Shown piece after piece: positions 38,126 to 46,852 of a DNA stretch of 64,000 nucleotides. Position 1 is the first letter of the stretch. Each line of letters starts with the position of its first letter. The stretch is taken from NCBI RefSeq assembly GCF_033001325.1, contig NZ_CP133111.1, positions 4,108,501 to 4,172,500 on the forward strand, given 5' to 3'. The position numbers were made by a program, and so were the translations under genes. Source of the DNA: Rhodopseudomonas sp. BAL398. Lineage in GTDB: Bacteria; Pseudomonadota; Alphaproteobacteria; Rhizobiales; Xanthobacteraceae. Below the pieces are notes generated by a model, which did no database searches, had not been told where the DNA came from, and saw only the letters and a list, made by a program, of their open reading frames with translations.

Positions 38126-38404
38126 ATGAACATCAAACGGATCTTAGGCCTCTTCGCCGTTGCGGCCCTGCTGCTGGTCGCGGCGCCGACCACGCGCTCC
38201 GAAGCCGCATCGCTGGCTGGTCCTGGCATCGCCGCGGCGGTTCAGAGCGGCCCGATTGCCGGCGTCACCGAAGTCCATTGGCGCCGCAGCTGGCATCGCC
38301 ATCCGCATGTGCGCCGCCACCACGGCTGGTATCGTCCGCATCGCATGCATCGCCGTGCGCATGTGCGCCCGCACCATCGTTACTATCGGCGTCACCACCG
38401 CTGA
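38126..38404 (+). CDS. Exported His/Arg-rich small protein
   Basis: A 92-residue protein: signal peptide (MNIKRILGLFAVAALLLVAA, cleavage near SEAAS), a short neutral part, and a tail of about 40 residues made largely of His, Arg, Trp and Tyr (for example WRRSWHRHPHVRRHHGWYRPH). The tail could bind metals, nucleic acid or acidic polymer. AAGGA lies before the ATG. A strong terminator follows, which supports its reality. Confidence 0.7.
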   Translation: MNIKRILGLFAVAALLLVAAPTTRSEAASLAGPGIAAAVQSGPIAGVTEVHWRRSWHRHPHVRRHHGWYRPHRMHRRAHVRPHHRYYRRHHR

Positions 38405-38426
38405 TCGACAGCATCGACCCGACATC

Positions 38427-38459
38427 GAACAGGCCCGAATTTCGGGCCTGTTCTTGTTT
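38427..38459 (+). terminator. Rho-independent terminator of the His/Arg-rich gene
   Basis: GAACAGGCCCG-AATTT-CGGGCCTGTTC is an 11-bp perfect stem followed by TTGTTT. Confidence 0.9.
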
Positions 38460-38571
38460 CGAGTTGACGATTTTTCGCGGTCGCCATTGGCGCTACGCCG
38501 CGCCGATCTGTGGCGCCGTCACTACCATGTCCGGCGGATCTATTACCGAACGTTAATTGATACCCGAACGA

Positions 38572-38598
38572 CAACAGGCGCCCGATGGGCGCCTGTTG
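38572..38598 (-). terminator. Probable terminator of leuC
   Basis: A perfect 12-bp stem CAACAGGCGCCC/GGGCGCCTGTTG with a 3-nt loop lies 25 nt after the leuC stop. The T-tract is poor on both strands, so termination strength is uncertain. Confidence 0.6.
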
Positions 38599-38623
38599 CT
38601 ATTGGATCGATCCGCTGAAGAAT

Positions 38624-40036
38624 TCAGTGCCAGTCGCGGATATCGACGAAGTGTCCGGCGATCGCCGCGGCCGCCGCCATTGCCGGCGACACCAGATGGG
38701 TGCGGCCCTTGAAGCCCTGGCGGCCTTCGAAATTGCGGTTCGAGGTCGAGGCGCAACGCTCGTCCGGGGCGAGCTTGTCGGGGTTCATCGCCAGGCACAT
38801 CGAGCAGCCCGGCTCGCGCCATTCGAAACCGGCCTTGATGAAGATCTTGTCGAGTCCCTCGGCCTCGGCCTGCTCCTTCACCAGACCGGAGCCCGGCACG
38901 ATGATGGCATTGACGTTGCCGTTGACGGTCTTGCCCTCGGCCACTTTGGCGGCGGCGCGTAGATCCTCGATCCGGCCATTGGTGCAGGAGCCGATGAAGG
39001 CGCGATCGATCTTGATGTCGGTGATCTTGGTGCCGGCGATCAGTCCCATATAGGCCAGCGCGCGCTCCTTGGAGAGCCGCTTGGCCTCGTCGGCGATGTC
39101 GGCGGGATTCGGCACCTTGCCGGTCACCGAGATCACATCCTCGGGGCTGGTGCCCCAGGTGACGATCGGCGGCAATGCGGCCGCGTCGAGCCGGATCTCG
39201 TGGTCGAAATGCGCGCCTTCGTCGGAGCGCAGCGTCTCCCAATAGCGCATCGCGGCGTCCCAATTGGCGCCGCTCGGCGACATCGGACGACCCTTCAGAT
39301 AGGCATAGGCCTGTTCGTCCGGCGCGATCAGGCCGGCGCGGGCGCCGCCCTCGATCGACATGTTGCACACCGTCATGCGGCCTTCCATCGACAGCGCGCG
39401 GATCGCATCGCCAGCATATTCCAGCACATAGCCGGTGCCGCCGGCGGTGCCGATCTCGCCGATGATGGCCAGGATGATATCTTTCGCGGTGACGCCGTCC
39501 GGCAATGCGCCGTCGACATTGACGCGCATGTTCTTGGCCTTCTTCTGGATCAGCGTCTGGGTCGCCAGCACGTGCTCGACTTCCGAGGTGCCGATGCCAT
39601 GCGCCAGCGCGCCGAACGCGCCATGCGTCGAGGTGTGGCTGTCACCGCAGACAATGGTGGTGCCGGGCAGCGTAAAACCCTGCTCCGGGCCGATGACGTG
39701 GACCACGCCCTGGCGCTTGTCGTGTTCGTTGTAATAGGTGATGCCGAATTCGCGGGCGTTCTCGGCCAAAGCGGCGATCTGCGCGGTGCTTTCCGGATCC
39801 GGATTGGGCTGGCTGCGATCGGTCGTCGGCACGTTGTGATCGACCACCGCCAGCGTCTTCTCCGGCGCATGGACCTTGCGGCCGGTGGTGCGCAGTCCCT
39901 CAAACGCCTGCGGACTGGTCACTTCATGGACCAGATGGCGATCGATATAGAGCAAGCAGGTGCCGTCATCGGCCTCGTGCACCAGATGATCGTTCCAGAT
40001 CTTGTCGTACAAAGTGGTCGGCTTGGTCTCGGACAT
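38624..40036 (-). CDS. leuC: 3-isopropylmalate dehydratase large subunit
   Basis: LeuC (470 residues) is the 4Fe-4S aconitase-like subunit that isomerises 2- to 3-isopropylmalate with LeuD. The three cluster cysteines are in [20 protein letters not shown] and [28 protein letters not shown] and [21 protein letters not shown] are also typical. It is last in the rplS-side row but separated from it by the rplS terminator and about 390 nt, so it has its own promoter. Confidence 0.97.
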   Translation of the reverse strand: MSETKPTTLYDKIWNDHLVHEADDGTCLLYIDRHLVHEVTSPQAFEGLRTTGRKVHAPEKTLAVVDHNVPTTDRSQPNPDPESTAQIAALAENAREFGITYYNEHDKRQGVVHVIGPEQGFTLPGTTIVCGDSHTSTHGAFGALAHGIGTSEVEHVLATQTLIQKKAKNMRVNVDGALPDGVTAKDIILAIIGEIGTAGGTGYVLEYAGDAIRALSMEGRMTVCNMSIEGGARAGLIAPDEQAYAYLKGRPMSPSGANWDAAMRYWETLRSDEGAHFDHEIRLDAAALPPIVTWGTSPEDVISVTGKVPNPADIADEAKRLSKERALAYMGLIAGTKITDIKIDRAFIGSCTNGRIEDLRAAAKVAEGKTVNGNVNAIIVPGSGLVKEQAEAEGLDKIFIKAGFEWREPGCSMCLAMNPDKLAPDERCASTSNRNFEGRQGFKGRTHLVSPAMAAAAAIAGHFVDIRDWH

Positions 40037-40360
40037 GGGTTTGAACCTTGGTTCGGAATTCGAAAAATCGGAAATGGCGAGCGCGCGACGAGCGCGATGC
40101 GCTCAAGCCGTCAACGCGGCCGTCGTCAGCCGACCGAAGAACCGCCATGGCAGGCGGCTGCGGTCGTCGAGCACGATGCGGGGGCGATCTGGAAACATTC
40201 CATCCATATAGCACGAAGCGGCTGCGCGACAACGCTACGGCTTGGTGATTTCAAATAGCTGCGATGGAACACGCGCCCCGGACGCAGTGCAGCGCGTGGC
40301 CAGCGCGGCGTGTTGCGCTGCAGAGCCGGGCCTCGATTGTTTGCGGGCATCACCATGAAG

Positions 40361-40411
40361 CGGGGTCCCGGTTCGGCGGAGCAGCGCGAAGAGCGCTGCA
40401 CCGCGCCCGGG
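40361..40411. repeat. Palindromic repeat, family R5
   Basis: CGGGGTCCCGG...CCGCGCCCGGG surround the hairpin GCAGCGC-GAAGA-GCGCTGC. Relatives lie at 41785-41865 and 53613-53644. It occupies part of the 439-nt leuC-rplS gap; the rest shows only a doubtful 34-codon minus ORF (40103-40207). Confidence 0.65.
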
Positions 40412-40423
40412 AGATCGGCGCAC

Positions 40424-40452
40424 AAAAAAGCGCGGCTTGCGCCACGCTTTTT
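40424..40452 (-). terminator. Rho-independent terminator of the rpsP-rimM-trmD-rplS operon
   Basis: On the minus strand AAAAAGCGTGGC-GCAA-GCCGCGC is followed by TTTTTT. It closes the ribosomal operon 24 nt after the rplS stop. Confidence 0.9.
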
Positions 40453-40475
40453 CGAAACTGCATTGCGCTGAGAGA

Positions 40476-40874
40476 TTACTCGGCGGCGGCGCCAGCGGCG
40501 ACCTTGACCGGACGTTCGGTCTTCTTCTCGACGATACGGGCCGATTTGCCGCGCAGGTTGCGCAGGTAGTACAGCTTGGCGCGACGCACCTTGCCGCGGC
40601 GCAGCACCTTGATCGAATCTATCATCGGCGACAGCAGCGGGAAGACGCGCTCGACGCCCTCGCCATAGGAGATCTTGCGAACCGTGAAGCTCTCATTGAT
40701 GCCGCCGCCGGAGCGGCCGATGCAGACGCCTTCATAGGCCTGCACGCGGGAGCGCTCGCCTTCAACGACCTTGACGTTGACGATCACGGTGTCGCCGGGT
40801 CCGAACTCCGGAATCACCTTGCCGGCGGAGAGCTTGTCGAACTGCTCTTTTTCGAGCGTCTGAATGAGATTCAT
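40476..40874 (-). CDS. rplS: Ribosomal protein bL19
   Basis: A 132-residue bL19 at the 30S-50S interface. [33 protein letters not shown] and the conserved [15 protein letters not shown] are visible; the C-terminal Ala-rich tail is a common alphaproteobacterial extension. GGAGAATTGCA precedes the ATG at 40874. Confidence 0.98.
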   Translation of the reverse strand: MNLIQTLEKEQFDKLSAGKVIPEFGPGDTVIVNVKVVEGERSRVQAYEGVCIGRSGGGINESFTVRKISYGEGVERVFPLLSPMIDSIKVLRRGKVRRAKLYYLRNLRGKSARIVEKKTERPVKVAAGAAAE

Positions 40875-40986
40875 TGCAATTCTCCATCGGCGGCGCGCCC
40901 AGCCATCCCGGCGCGGGCTGCGCGAAGATCCATTATCCTGCCATTGCACGGATTTGGCGGTGCTATACGGCAAAGCTTAAGCCTTG

Positions 40987-41715
40987 TCACCCATCCGTCG
41001 CGTTTTTTGGCGGTTTTTGACGATTCGACGTCGGCCGCGCCGCCCACAGCTCCGGCCGCCGGGCCTTGGTCAGCGCCTCGGCCTCGGCCTGGCGCCAGGC
41101 TGCGACCTTGGCATGGTCGCCGGAAGTGAGGATTTCGGGGATCTGGCGGCCCTCGAAGGTCTGCGGCCGGGTATATTGCGGATATTCCAGCAATCCGGCG
41201 GAAAAACTCTCGTCGGTTCCCGATTCCAGCCGGCCCATCACACCCGGCAACAGCCGGACGCAGGCGTCGATCAGCGCGAAGGCGGCGATCTCGCCACCGG
41301 ACAGCACATAATCCCCGATCGACACCTCCTCGAGCTCGCGGGCGTCGATCACCCGCTGGTCGATGCCTTCGAATCGGCCGCAGACGATGAGCGGCCCCGG
41401 CCCGGCCGCCAGTTCCGCGACCCGCGCCTGGGTCAGCGGCCGGCCGCGCGGGCTCATCACCAGCCGCGGACGCCCTTCCGAGGGACCGGCGGCATCGATC
41501 GCCGCCGCCAGCACGTCGGCGCGCAGCACCATGCCGGGGCCGCCGCCGGCCGGGGTGTCGTCGACGCTGCGGTGGCGGTCAGTGGCCGAAGCGCGAATGT
41601 CGCGGGCTTCCAGCGCCCAGATCCCCGACGCCAGCGCCCGCCCCGCCAGGCTGACGCCGAGCGGGCCGGGAAACATCTCCGGAAACAGCGTGAGGACGGT
41701 GGCGTGCCAGGTCAT
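40987..41715 (-). CDS. trmD: tRNA (guanine(37)-N1)-methyltransferase
   Basis: TrmD uses SAM to methylate G37 of tRNAs reading CNN codons and prevents frameshifting. The 242-residue SPOUT protein has [11 protein letters not shown], the [17 protein letters not shown] loop, [15 protein letters not shown] and the trefoil-knot segment [14 protein letters not shown]. The start at [11 protein letters not shown] is chosen by family alignment and AAGG upstream; in-frame starts at 41742 and 41772 extend into repeat DNA. Confidence 0.97.
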   Translation of the reverse strand: MTWHATVLTLFPEMFPGPLGVSLAGRALASGIWALEARDIRASATDRHRSVDDTPAGGGPGMVLRADVLAAAIDAAGPSEGRPRLVMSPRGRPLTQARVAELAAGPGPLIVCGRFEGIDQRVIDARELEEVSIGDYVLSGGEIAAFALIDACVRLLPGVMGRLESGTDESFSAGLLEYPQYTRPQTFEGRQIPEILTSGDHAKVAAWRQAEAEALTKARRPELWAARPTSNRQKPPKNATDG

Positions 41716-41784
41716 CGGAAGCCTTGCAGCAGAGGAAAATGTCATACGCGGGACCTGTCCGCCCGCCGTCACAAGCGATACGAT

Positions 41785-41865
41785 GTGTCCCGGATGCTGC
41801 CGAGGCTGAAACCGGGGTCCCGGATCGGCGGCGCAGCGCTACGCGCTGCACCTTGTCCGGGACAC
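41785..41865. repeat. Palindromic repeat, family R5, between rimM and trmD
   Basis: Inverted ends GTGTCCCGG (41785-41793) and CCGGGACAC (41857-41865) enclose GCAGCGC-TAC-GCGCTGC. It widens the gap between two genes that are usually adjacent in this operon. Confidence 0.8.
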
Positions 41866-41876
41866 GACGAATGGCC

Positions 41877-42407
41877 TCACGCTTCGGCGGAATCCGGACT
41901 ATCGCCCTCGATCTCGGCCGGCAGCTCGATCAGCACCCGGCCGCCCGCGATATCGACTGTCGGTACCACCGCATTGGTGAACGGCAGCAGCAAGGTGGAG
42001 CCATGCGGCGGCGCGATCTCGATGATGTCGCCGGCGCCGAAATTGTGGATCGCCAGCACCCGGCCGATCGACTCACCGCTCGTGGTCTCGGCGGCCAGGC
42101 CGATCAGATCGGCGTGGTAATATTCGTCGTCGTCGGTCGCGGGCAGCTTGTCGCGCGCGACATAGAGTTCGATGCCGTTGAGGCGTTCGGCGTCCTCGCG
42201 GCTCGCCACGCCTTTCAGCGTCGCCACCAGATGGCCGTTGCCTGCCCGCGCAGTCTCGATCTCGAATGATCGCGCGCCGTCCTTGGTGGCGAGCGGTCCA
42301 TAGTCCCGCACCGCCATCGGATCCTCGGTGAAGGTCCATAGCTTCACCGCGCCGCGCACGCCATGCGGCGCGCCGATCCGGGCGACGCAGATTTTGTCGG
42401 CCGGCAT
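41877..42407 (-). CDS. rimM: Ribosome maturation factor RimM
   Basis: RimM binds uS19 and assists 30S head assembly. The 176-residue protein has [22 protein letters not shown] in its N-terminal barrel and a PRC-barrel C-terminal half ([17 protein letters not shown]). ATG 42407 is chosen over GTG 42413 because AAGGA lies 9 nt upstream. That AAGGATGAG is itself the end of an R4 repeat hairpin. Confidence 0.95.
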   Translation of the reverse strand: MPADKICVARIGAPHGVRGAVKLWTFTEDPMAVRDYGPLATKDGARSFEIETARAGNGHLVATLKGVASREDAERLNGIELYVARDKLPATDDDEYYHADLIGLAAETTSGESIGRVLAIHNFGAGDIIEIAPPHGSTLLLPFTNAVVPTVDIAGGRVLIELPAEIEGDSPDSAEA

Positions 42408-42412
42408 CAGCA

Positions 42413-42554
42413 CTCATCCTTCGAGACGCGGCGAAGACGCCGCTCCTCAGGATGAGGGTCTGCGGCGGTGCTAGGTCCGACGCCATGCCGCGGCGGCAAG
42501 CCCAACACCTCATGCTGAGGAGCACGGCGTAAGCCGTGCGTCTCGAAGCATGAG
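42413..42554. repeat. Two palindromic repeats, family R4, between rpsP and rimM
   Basis: Unit one (42413-42456) is CTCATCCT...CGGCG-AAGA-CGCCG...AGGATGAG. Unit two (42509-42554) is CTCATGCTGAGGAGCACGGC-GTAA-GCCGTGCG...GCATGAG. A third R4 copy lies at 46535-46575. The first unit supplies the ribosome-binding site of rimM. Confidence 0.88.
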
Positions 42555-42574
42555 GAGAGTTGCACGATCAGCTC

Positions 42575-42907
42575 TTACTTCTTCGCGGCGGCTTCGGCGG
42601 CGGCCTTACGCTCCTTGCGCGGCACCGCCTTTTCCGGGTTGTTGCGCGGCGCGCGCTTGGCAACGCCGGCGGCGTCGAGGAAGCGGGCGACGCGATCCGA
42701 GGGCTGCGCGCCCTTGGCGAGCCAGGCCTTGACCTTGTCCATGTCGAGCTTCAGCCGGGACTCATTGTCCTTGGCCATCAGCGGATTGAAATGGCCGAGC
42801 CGTTCGATGAAGCGACCGTCGCGGGGGAAGCGCGAATCGGCGACGACGACGTGATAGACCGGACGCTTCTTGGTGCCTGCGCGCGCGAGGCGGATGACGA
42901 CTGACAT
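42575..42907 (-). CDS. rpsP: Ribosomal protein bS16
   Basis: A 110-residue bS16. It starts [16 protein letters not shown], then [21 protein letters not shown] split by the usual turns, and [12 protein letters not shown]; the basic Ala/Lys tail is normal in the group. It follows ffh by 48 nt with a GAGAACTC-type leader and begins the rpsP-rimM-trmD-rplS unit. Confidence 0.98.
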   Translation of the reverse strand: MSVVIRLARAGTKKRPVYHVVVADSRFPRDGRFIERLGHFNPLMAKDNESRLKLDMDKVKAWLAKGAQPSDRVARFLDAAGVAKRAPRNNPEKAVPRKERKAAAEAAAKK

Positions 42908-42955
42908 TGAGTTCTCCTGGTGAACGTTTCGAATGAGGTGGGGAAGTGATCGCGA

Positions 42956-44509
42956 TTATTTCTTCTTGCCGAAGCCGGGGAAGCCGCCGAGGCCGGGCAG
43001 TTTCGGCTTGCCGCTGAGCCCGGTGAGGCCCGGCAGATTGGGCAGGCCGGAGCGCAGGCTGGGCGGCAGGTCTTTCGACAATTCGGGCAGGCCGCCGCCC
43101 GGCGGCAGACCGCCCGGCATCTTTTCCGACATCGCCTTGATCTGTTCGGGCGTCGGCATGCCGCCGCCAAAGCCCATCGCCTGCGCCAGGCCGGCCATCG
43201 GGCCGCCCTTGCCGCGCCCCACGGCCTTCATCATGTCGGCCATATTGCGGTGCATCTTCAAGAGCTTATTGACTTCCTCGACCTTCAGCCCGGCGCCCGC
43301 GGCGATCCGCTTCTTGCGGCTGGCCTTGAGAATGTCGGGGTGCTTGCGCTCCTGCCGGGTCATCGAATCGATCACCGCGATCTGACGCTTGAGGATCTTG
43401 TCGTCGAGATTGGCGGCCGCGAGCTGGTTCTTCATCTTGGCGATGCCGGGCATCATGCCCATCAGCCCGCCGATGCCGCCCATCTTGGTCATCTGCTGCA
43501 ATTGATCGCGCATGTCGGTGAGGTCGAACTGACCCTTGCGCATCTTCTCGGCGACGGCGGCGGCCTTCTCGGCATCGAGATGCGAGGCGGCCTTTTCGAC
43601 CAGCGACACCACGTCGCCCATGCCGAGAATCCGGCCGGCGATGCGGTCGGGGTGGAAATCTTCCAGCGCGTCGGTTTTTTCGCCGGTGCCGATCAGCTTG
43701 ATCGGCTTGCCGGTGACCGCGCGCATCGACAGAGCGGCGCCGCCGCGGCCATCGCCGTCGACCCGGGTCAGCACGATGCCGGTCAGCCCGACCTTTTCGT
43801 CGAAGGAGCGCGCCAGATTGACCGCGTCCTGGCCGGTCAGACTGTCGGCGACCAGCAGCACTTCATGCGGCAGCGCGACCGATTTGATCTCGGCGGCTTC
43901 CGCCATCATCTCGTCGTCGAGCGTGGTGCGGCCGGCGGTGTCGAGCAACAGCACGTCGTAGCCACCGAGCTTGGCGGCTTCCACGGCGCGGCGGGCGATT
44001 TGCGCCGGCTTCTGGCCGAGCACGATCGGCAGCGTGTCGATTTCGAGATCGCGGCCGAGCACCGCGAGCTGTTCCATCGCCGCCGGACGATAGACGTCGA
44101 GCGAGGCCATCAGAACTTTACGCTTGTCGCGCTGGGTCATCCGGCGCGCCAGCTTGGCGGTGGTGGTGGTCTTGCCGGAGCCCTGCAGGCCGACCATCAT
44201 GATCGCGACCGGCGGCACCGTGTTGAGATCGATGGTCTGGCCTTCGGAGCCGAGCGTGGCGATCAGCTCGTCATGGACGATCTTGACCACCATCTGGCCC
44301 GGCGTCACCGACTTGACCACGGTGGCGCCGATCGCCTGCTCGCGGACCCGCTCGGTGAAGCTGCGCACCACGTCGAGCGCGACGTCGGCCTCCAGCAGCG
44401 CGCGGCGGACCTCGCGCATCGCCAGATCGACGTCGGCCTCCGACAGTGAGCCGCGCCGCGTCAAACGGTCGAGAATCCCACCCAGTTTTTCCGATAGATT
44501 GTCGAACAT
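42956..44509 (-). CDS. ffh: Signal recognition particle protein Ffh
   Basis: Ffh (517 residues) binds 4.5S RNA and signal sequences and docks with FtsY. The NG domain has GLQGSGKTTTTAKLARR, DTAGRTTLDDEMM and TRVDGDGRGGAAL; the C-terminal M domain is Met/Gly/Pro-rich (MGMMPG, MADMMKAVGRGKGG). The start at 44509 (MFDNLSEKLGG) matches the family; the frame remains open upstream to 44686 without conservation. FtsY is encoded at 52.0 kb. Confidence 0.97.
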   Translation of the reverse strand: MFDNLSEKLGGILDRLTRRGSLSEADVDLAMREVRRALLEADVALDVVRSFTERVREQAIGATVVKSVTPGQMVVKIVHDELIATLGSEGQTIDLNTVPPVAIMMVGLQGSGKTTTTAKLARRMTQRDKRKVLMASLDVYRPAAMEQLAVLGRDLEIDTLPIVLGQKPAQIARRAVEAAKLGGYDVLLLDTAGRTTLDDEMMAEAAEIKSVALPHEVLLVADSLTGQDAVNLARSFDEKVGLTGIVLTRVDGDGRGGAALSMRAVTGKPIKLIGTGEKTDALEDFHPDRIAGRILGMGDVVSLVEKAASHLDAEKAAAVAEKMRKGQFDLTDMRDQLQQMTKMGGIGGLMGMMPGIAKMKNQLAAANLDDKILKRQIAVIDSMTRQERKHPDILKASRKKRIAAGAGLKVEEVNKLLKMHRNMADMMKAVGRGKGGPMAGLAQAMGFGGGMPTPEQIKAMSEKMPGGLPPGGGLPELSKDLPPSLRSGLPNLPGLTGLSGKPKLPGLGGFPGFGKKK

Positions 44510-44763
44510 CGGCATAAACCCAGACAACGGCCGTTCGACGAACGGCCAGCACAAACCAAAATCGCGCCCGAGGGCGCATCGCGCTGTCGGGCGTTGACCT
44601 CCGGTCTCCAGGACCGGGCGGCGGGTCGAAAAGAAGACTTTTCGAGAATTGGCGGCCATCAATACGGCAAACCGCCCGGAAGTCAATCTTTGGCCGCTCC
44701 CAGAGCCTCCCGATCGCGGCCGAAAGCTGCTATATTCAGGGTCGCCAATCGGGTGAAACCGCC

Positions 44764-45009
44764 ATGAAACACGTCAATCTGTCGCAAGCCCGCGCCCACC
44801 TCGCCGAACTGCTCGACGAGGTCGAACGCGGCGAGACGCTGGTGATCAGCCGCGAAGGGGCGCCCCTGGCGGAGACGACGGCCGGGGCCGATGAGGCGCG
44901 CCGGGCAAGATCGCGTCGAGCGATCGAAGGAATTCTGGAGCTTCGCAAACAGAACAAGCCGGTTGCGGTCGAAGACATCATCGCGTGGAAAGATGAAGGG
45001 CGCGAATGA
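44764..45009 (+). CDS. Type II antitoxin (Phd/YefM-like)
   Basis: An 81-residue protein whose N-terminus (MKHVNLSQARAHLAELLDEVERGE, then LVISREGAPLAE split across the fold) is the Phd/YefM DNA-binding fold. The C-terminal part is basic then Trp-containing and would neutralise the toxin. Its stop overlaps the toxin start by 4 nt (ATGA). Such antitoxins usually repress their own promoter, which should lie in the 254 nt after ffh. Confidence 0.88.
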   Translation: MKHVNLSQARAHLAELLDEVERGETLVISREGAPLAETTAGADEARRARSRRAIEGILELRKQNKPVAVEDIIAWKDEGRE

Positions 45010-45425
45010 TCATGCCGCTCGTCATCGACGTGTCCGTCATGGCGAATTGGTATTTCCCCGATGAGCGCAATATCTGGGGCGACAAGGTCCTGGCCATGCT
45101 GAACGACGACGAGCATGGCGCGATTGTTCCGGGAATCTGGTGGTTCGAGATGCACAACGTGCTTGTGCTGGGCGAACGCAGGGGACGCAGCACATCCGCA
45201 CAAGCGGCACAATTCCTTGCCTTTTTGCGCGACCTGCCGATCACGATAGCCCCCAATCCCGGGCCTGACGCGGTCCTGGATCTATCCCGTCGTCACAGCC
45301 TCAGTTTCTATGATGCCGCCTATCTCGAACTCGCCAAGCGCGAACACATTGCGTTGGCCACGTTCGATCGGGCCCTGATCCGCGCCGCTGCCGCCGAAAA
45401 CGTGCCGCTGGTCGGCGAGTCGTGA
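45006..45425 (+). CDS. PIN-domain toxin (VapC-like)
   Basis: A 139-residue PIN-domain nuclease. Acidic metal ligands are D8 (LVIDVSVMANW), a Glu in IWWFEMHNVL, and Asp residues in SFYDAAYLELA and ATFDRALIRAA. VapC toxins cleave initiator tRNA or 23S rRNA; the target here is unknown. All catalytic acids are present, so the toxin appears intact. It is coupled to the antitoxin gene. Confidence 0.9.
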   Translation: MIMPLVIDVSVMANWYFPDERNIWGDKVLAMLNDDEHGAIVPGIWWFEMHNVLVLGERRGRSTSAQAAQFLAFLRDLPITIAPNPGPDAVLDLSRRHSLSFYDAAYLELAKREHIALATFDRALIRAAAAENVPLVGES

Positions 45426-45438
45426 TCGGGCCGGGCTC

Positions 45439-46491
45439 TTGATTTCCCGCCGCCGCGTTCTGACCTTGCTGGCTGGGCTGACCGCCACGGCCGGCCTCTC
45501 GACCTTCTGGATTTCCCGCATGGCAAGCTACCGCGGTCCGGTCTCGGACCATTTCGACGGCACGCGCTTTTTCGATCCCGACGGGGCGCCGCCGAAAAAA
45601 CTCGGCGACGTGCTGGGCTGGACGCTGTCCCGCAAGCCGGCAAAATGGCCCGACCGTGTCGCGGTTCAGACCGATCTGCCGCCGCCCGCCGTGACCGGTG
45701 ACAAGGTGCGGCTGAGCTTTGTCGGTCACGTCAGCTGGCTGATCCAGACCGCCGGGCTCAATATTCTGGTCGATCCGGTGTGGTCGGAGCGCGCCTCGCC
45801 GCTGTCATTCGCCGGCCCCAAGCGGGTTCGCGCGCCCGGCATCGCCTTCGAGGCACTGCCCAAGATCGATGTCGCGCTGGTGTCGCACGGCCATTACGAC
45901 CATCTCGATCTGGCAACGCTGTCACGGCTCGCAGCCGCGCATGCGCCGCGCGTCATCACGCCGCTCGGCAATGATCTGACCATGACGTCCCACGACAAGG
46001 CGATCCGCGCCGAGGCCTTCGACTGGCACGACCGCGTCGTGCTCGGCGACGGCGTCGCGGTCACGCTGGTGCCGACGCGGCACTGGAGCGCGCGCGGCGT
46101 ATTCGACCGCAACAAGGCGCTGTGGGCGAGCTTCGTGCTGGAAACGCCGGCGGGCAAGATCTACATCGTCTGCGATTCCGGCTATGGCGAGGGCAAGCAC
46201 TTTACCCGCGTAGGCGACACCCACGGTCCGCTGCGGCTGGCGATCCTGCCGATCGGCGCCTATGAGCCGCGCTGGTTCATGGAGGACCAGCACATGAACC
46301 CCGCCGACGCCGTCAAGGCGCTGGCCGATTGCGGCGCCGAGCAGGCGCTGGCCCACCATCACGCCACGTTCCAGCTGACCGACGAGGCGATCGACGCTCC
46401 CGAACAGGCGCTGCACACCGCGCTCGACGCGGCCGGCATCGCCCGCGAGCACTTCGTCGCCTTGCAGCCCGGACAGGTCTGGGAGCTCTGA
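45439..46491 (+). CDS. MBL-fold metal-dependent hydrolase (NAPE-PLD-like), exported
   Basis: A 350-residue protein with an N-terminal twin-arginine-like signal (SRRRVLTLLAGLTATAG). The metallo-beta-lactamase core has SFVGHVSWLIQT, the metal motif SHGHYDHLD, RHWSARGVFD, CDSGYGEGKHF and a late HHATFQLTDEA, as in the N-acylphosphatidylethanolamine phospholipase D/RomA branch. A lipid or phosphodiester substrate is possible. The start is TTG at 45439 with a weak leader; it follows the toxin gene by 13 nt and may be read from the same transcript. Confidence 0.85.
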   Translation: MISRRRVLTLLAGLTATAGLSTFWISRMASYRGPVSDHFDGTRFFDPDGAPPKKLGDVLGWTLSRKPAKWPDRVAVQTDLPPPAVTGDKVRLSFVGHVSWLIQTAGLNILVDPVWSERASPLSFAGPKRVRAPGIAFEALPKIDVALVSHGHYDHLDLATLSRLAAAHAPRVITPLGNDLTMTSHDKAIRAEAFDWHDRVVLGDGVAVTLVPTRHWSARGVFDRNKALWASFVLETPAGKIYIVCDSGYGEGKHFTRVGDTHGPLRLAILPIGAYEPRWFMEDQHMNPADAVKALADCGAEQALAHHHATFQLTDEAIDAPEQALHTALDAAGIAREHFVALQPGQVWEL

Positions 46492-46534
46492 GCCGGCCCG
46501 TTGCGCTTACGCCGTCCTCACGGTGATGGCCGTT

Positions 46535-46575
46535 CTCATGGTGAGGAGACGCGCAGCGCCGTCTCGAACCATGAG
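46535..46575. repeat. Palindromic repeat, family R4
   Basis: CTCATGGTGAGGAGACGCGC and CGCCGTCTCGAACCATGAG form a hairpin after the MBL-fold gene. Confidence 0.8.
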
Positions 46576-46619
46576 GACAAGCTTCCACCATCCCTCAAAA
46601 CACGGCCCTGCGGGCCGCT

Positions 46620-46826
46620 CCTCAGAGTCTGGCTCAAAAAGCGATCAACAGACACAAGACTTCAAGGCCGTCATTGCGAGGAGCTCTTGCGACGAAGCAA
46701 TCCAGTCCTGCTTGGCGCCCCCGGATTGCTTCGCTTTCGGACGGCGCTACGCGCCGGCCTCGGCTCGCAATGACGAATGAAGCCTGACGTTACTGGTTTC
46801 TATTTCGGTCAAACTCTCAGGATGAG
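46620..46826. repeat. Extended palindromic repeat, family R1
   Basis: The core at 46669-46775 has GTCATTGCGAGG.../...CTCGCAATGACG ends with GAAGCAATCCAG and GGATTGCTTCG arms and an inner GGACGGCGCTACGCGCCGG. Flanks AGCGATCAACAGA and GTTTCTATTTCGGTCAAACT match those at 28.6 and 36.7 kb; the unit lies in the opposite orientation to the 36.7-kb copy. Together with the R4 hairpin it fills this 361-nt convergent gap. Confidence 0.88.
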
Positions 46827-46852
46827 GTCATGATGGCCGCCGCCAGGTCCCG

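Noticed and set aside
40103-40207. 34-codon minus ORF upstream of leuC, considered as a leucine attenuator leader
   Set aside because: No run of Leu codons and no terminator/antiterminator fold was found, so it is not a classical attenuator; coding status is undecided.
22749-46826. Repeats considered as a CRISPR array
   Set aside because: Copies are kilobases apart, palindromic, in varied orientation and without spacers or cas genes.
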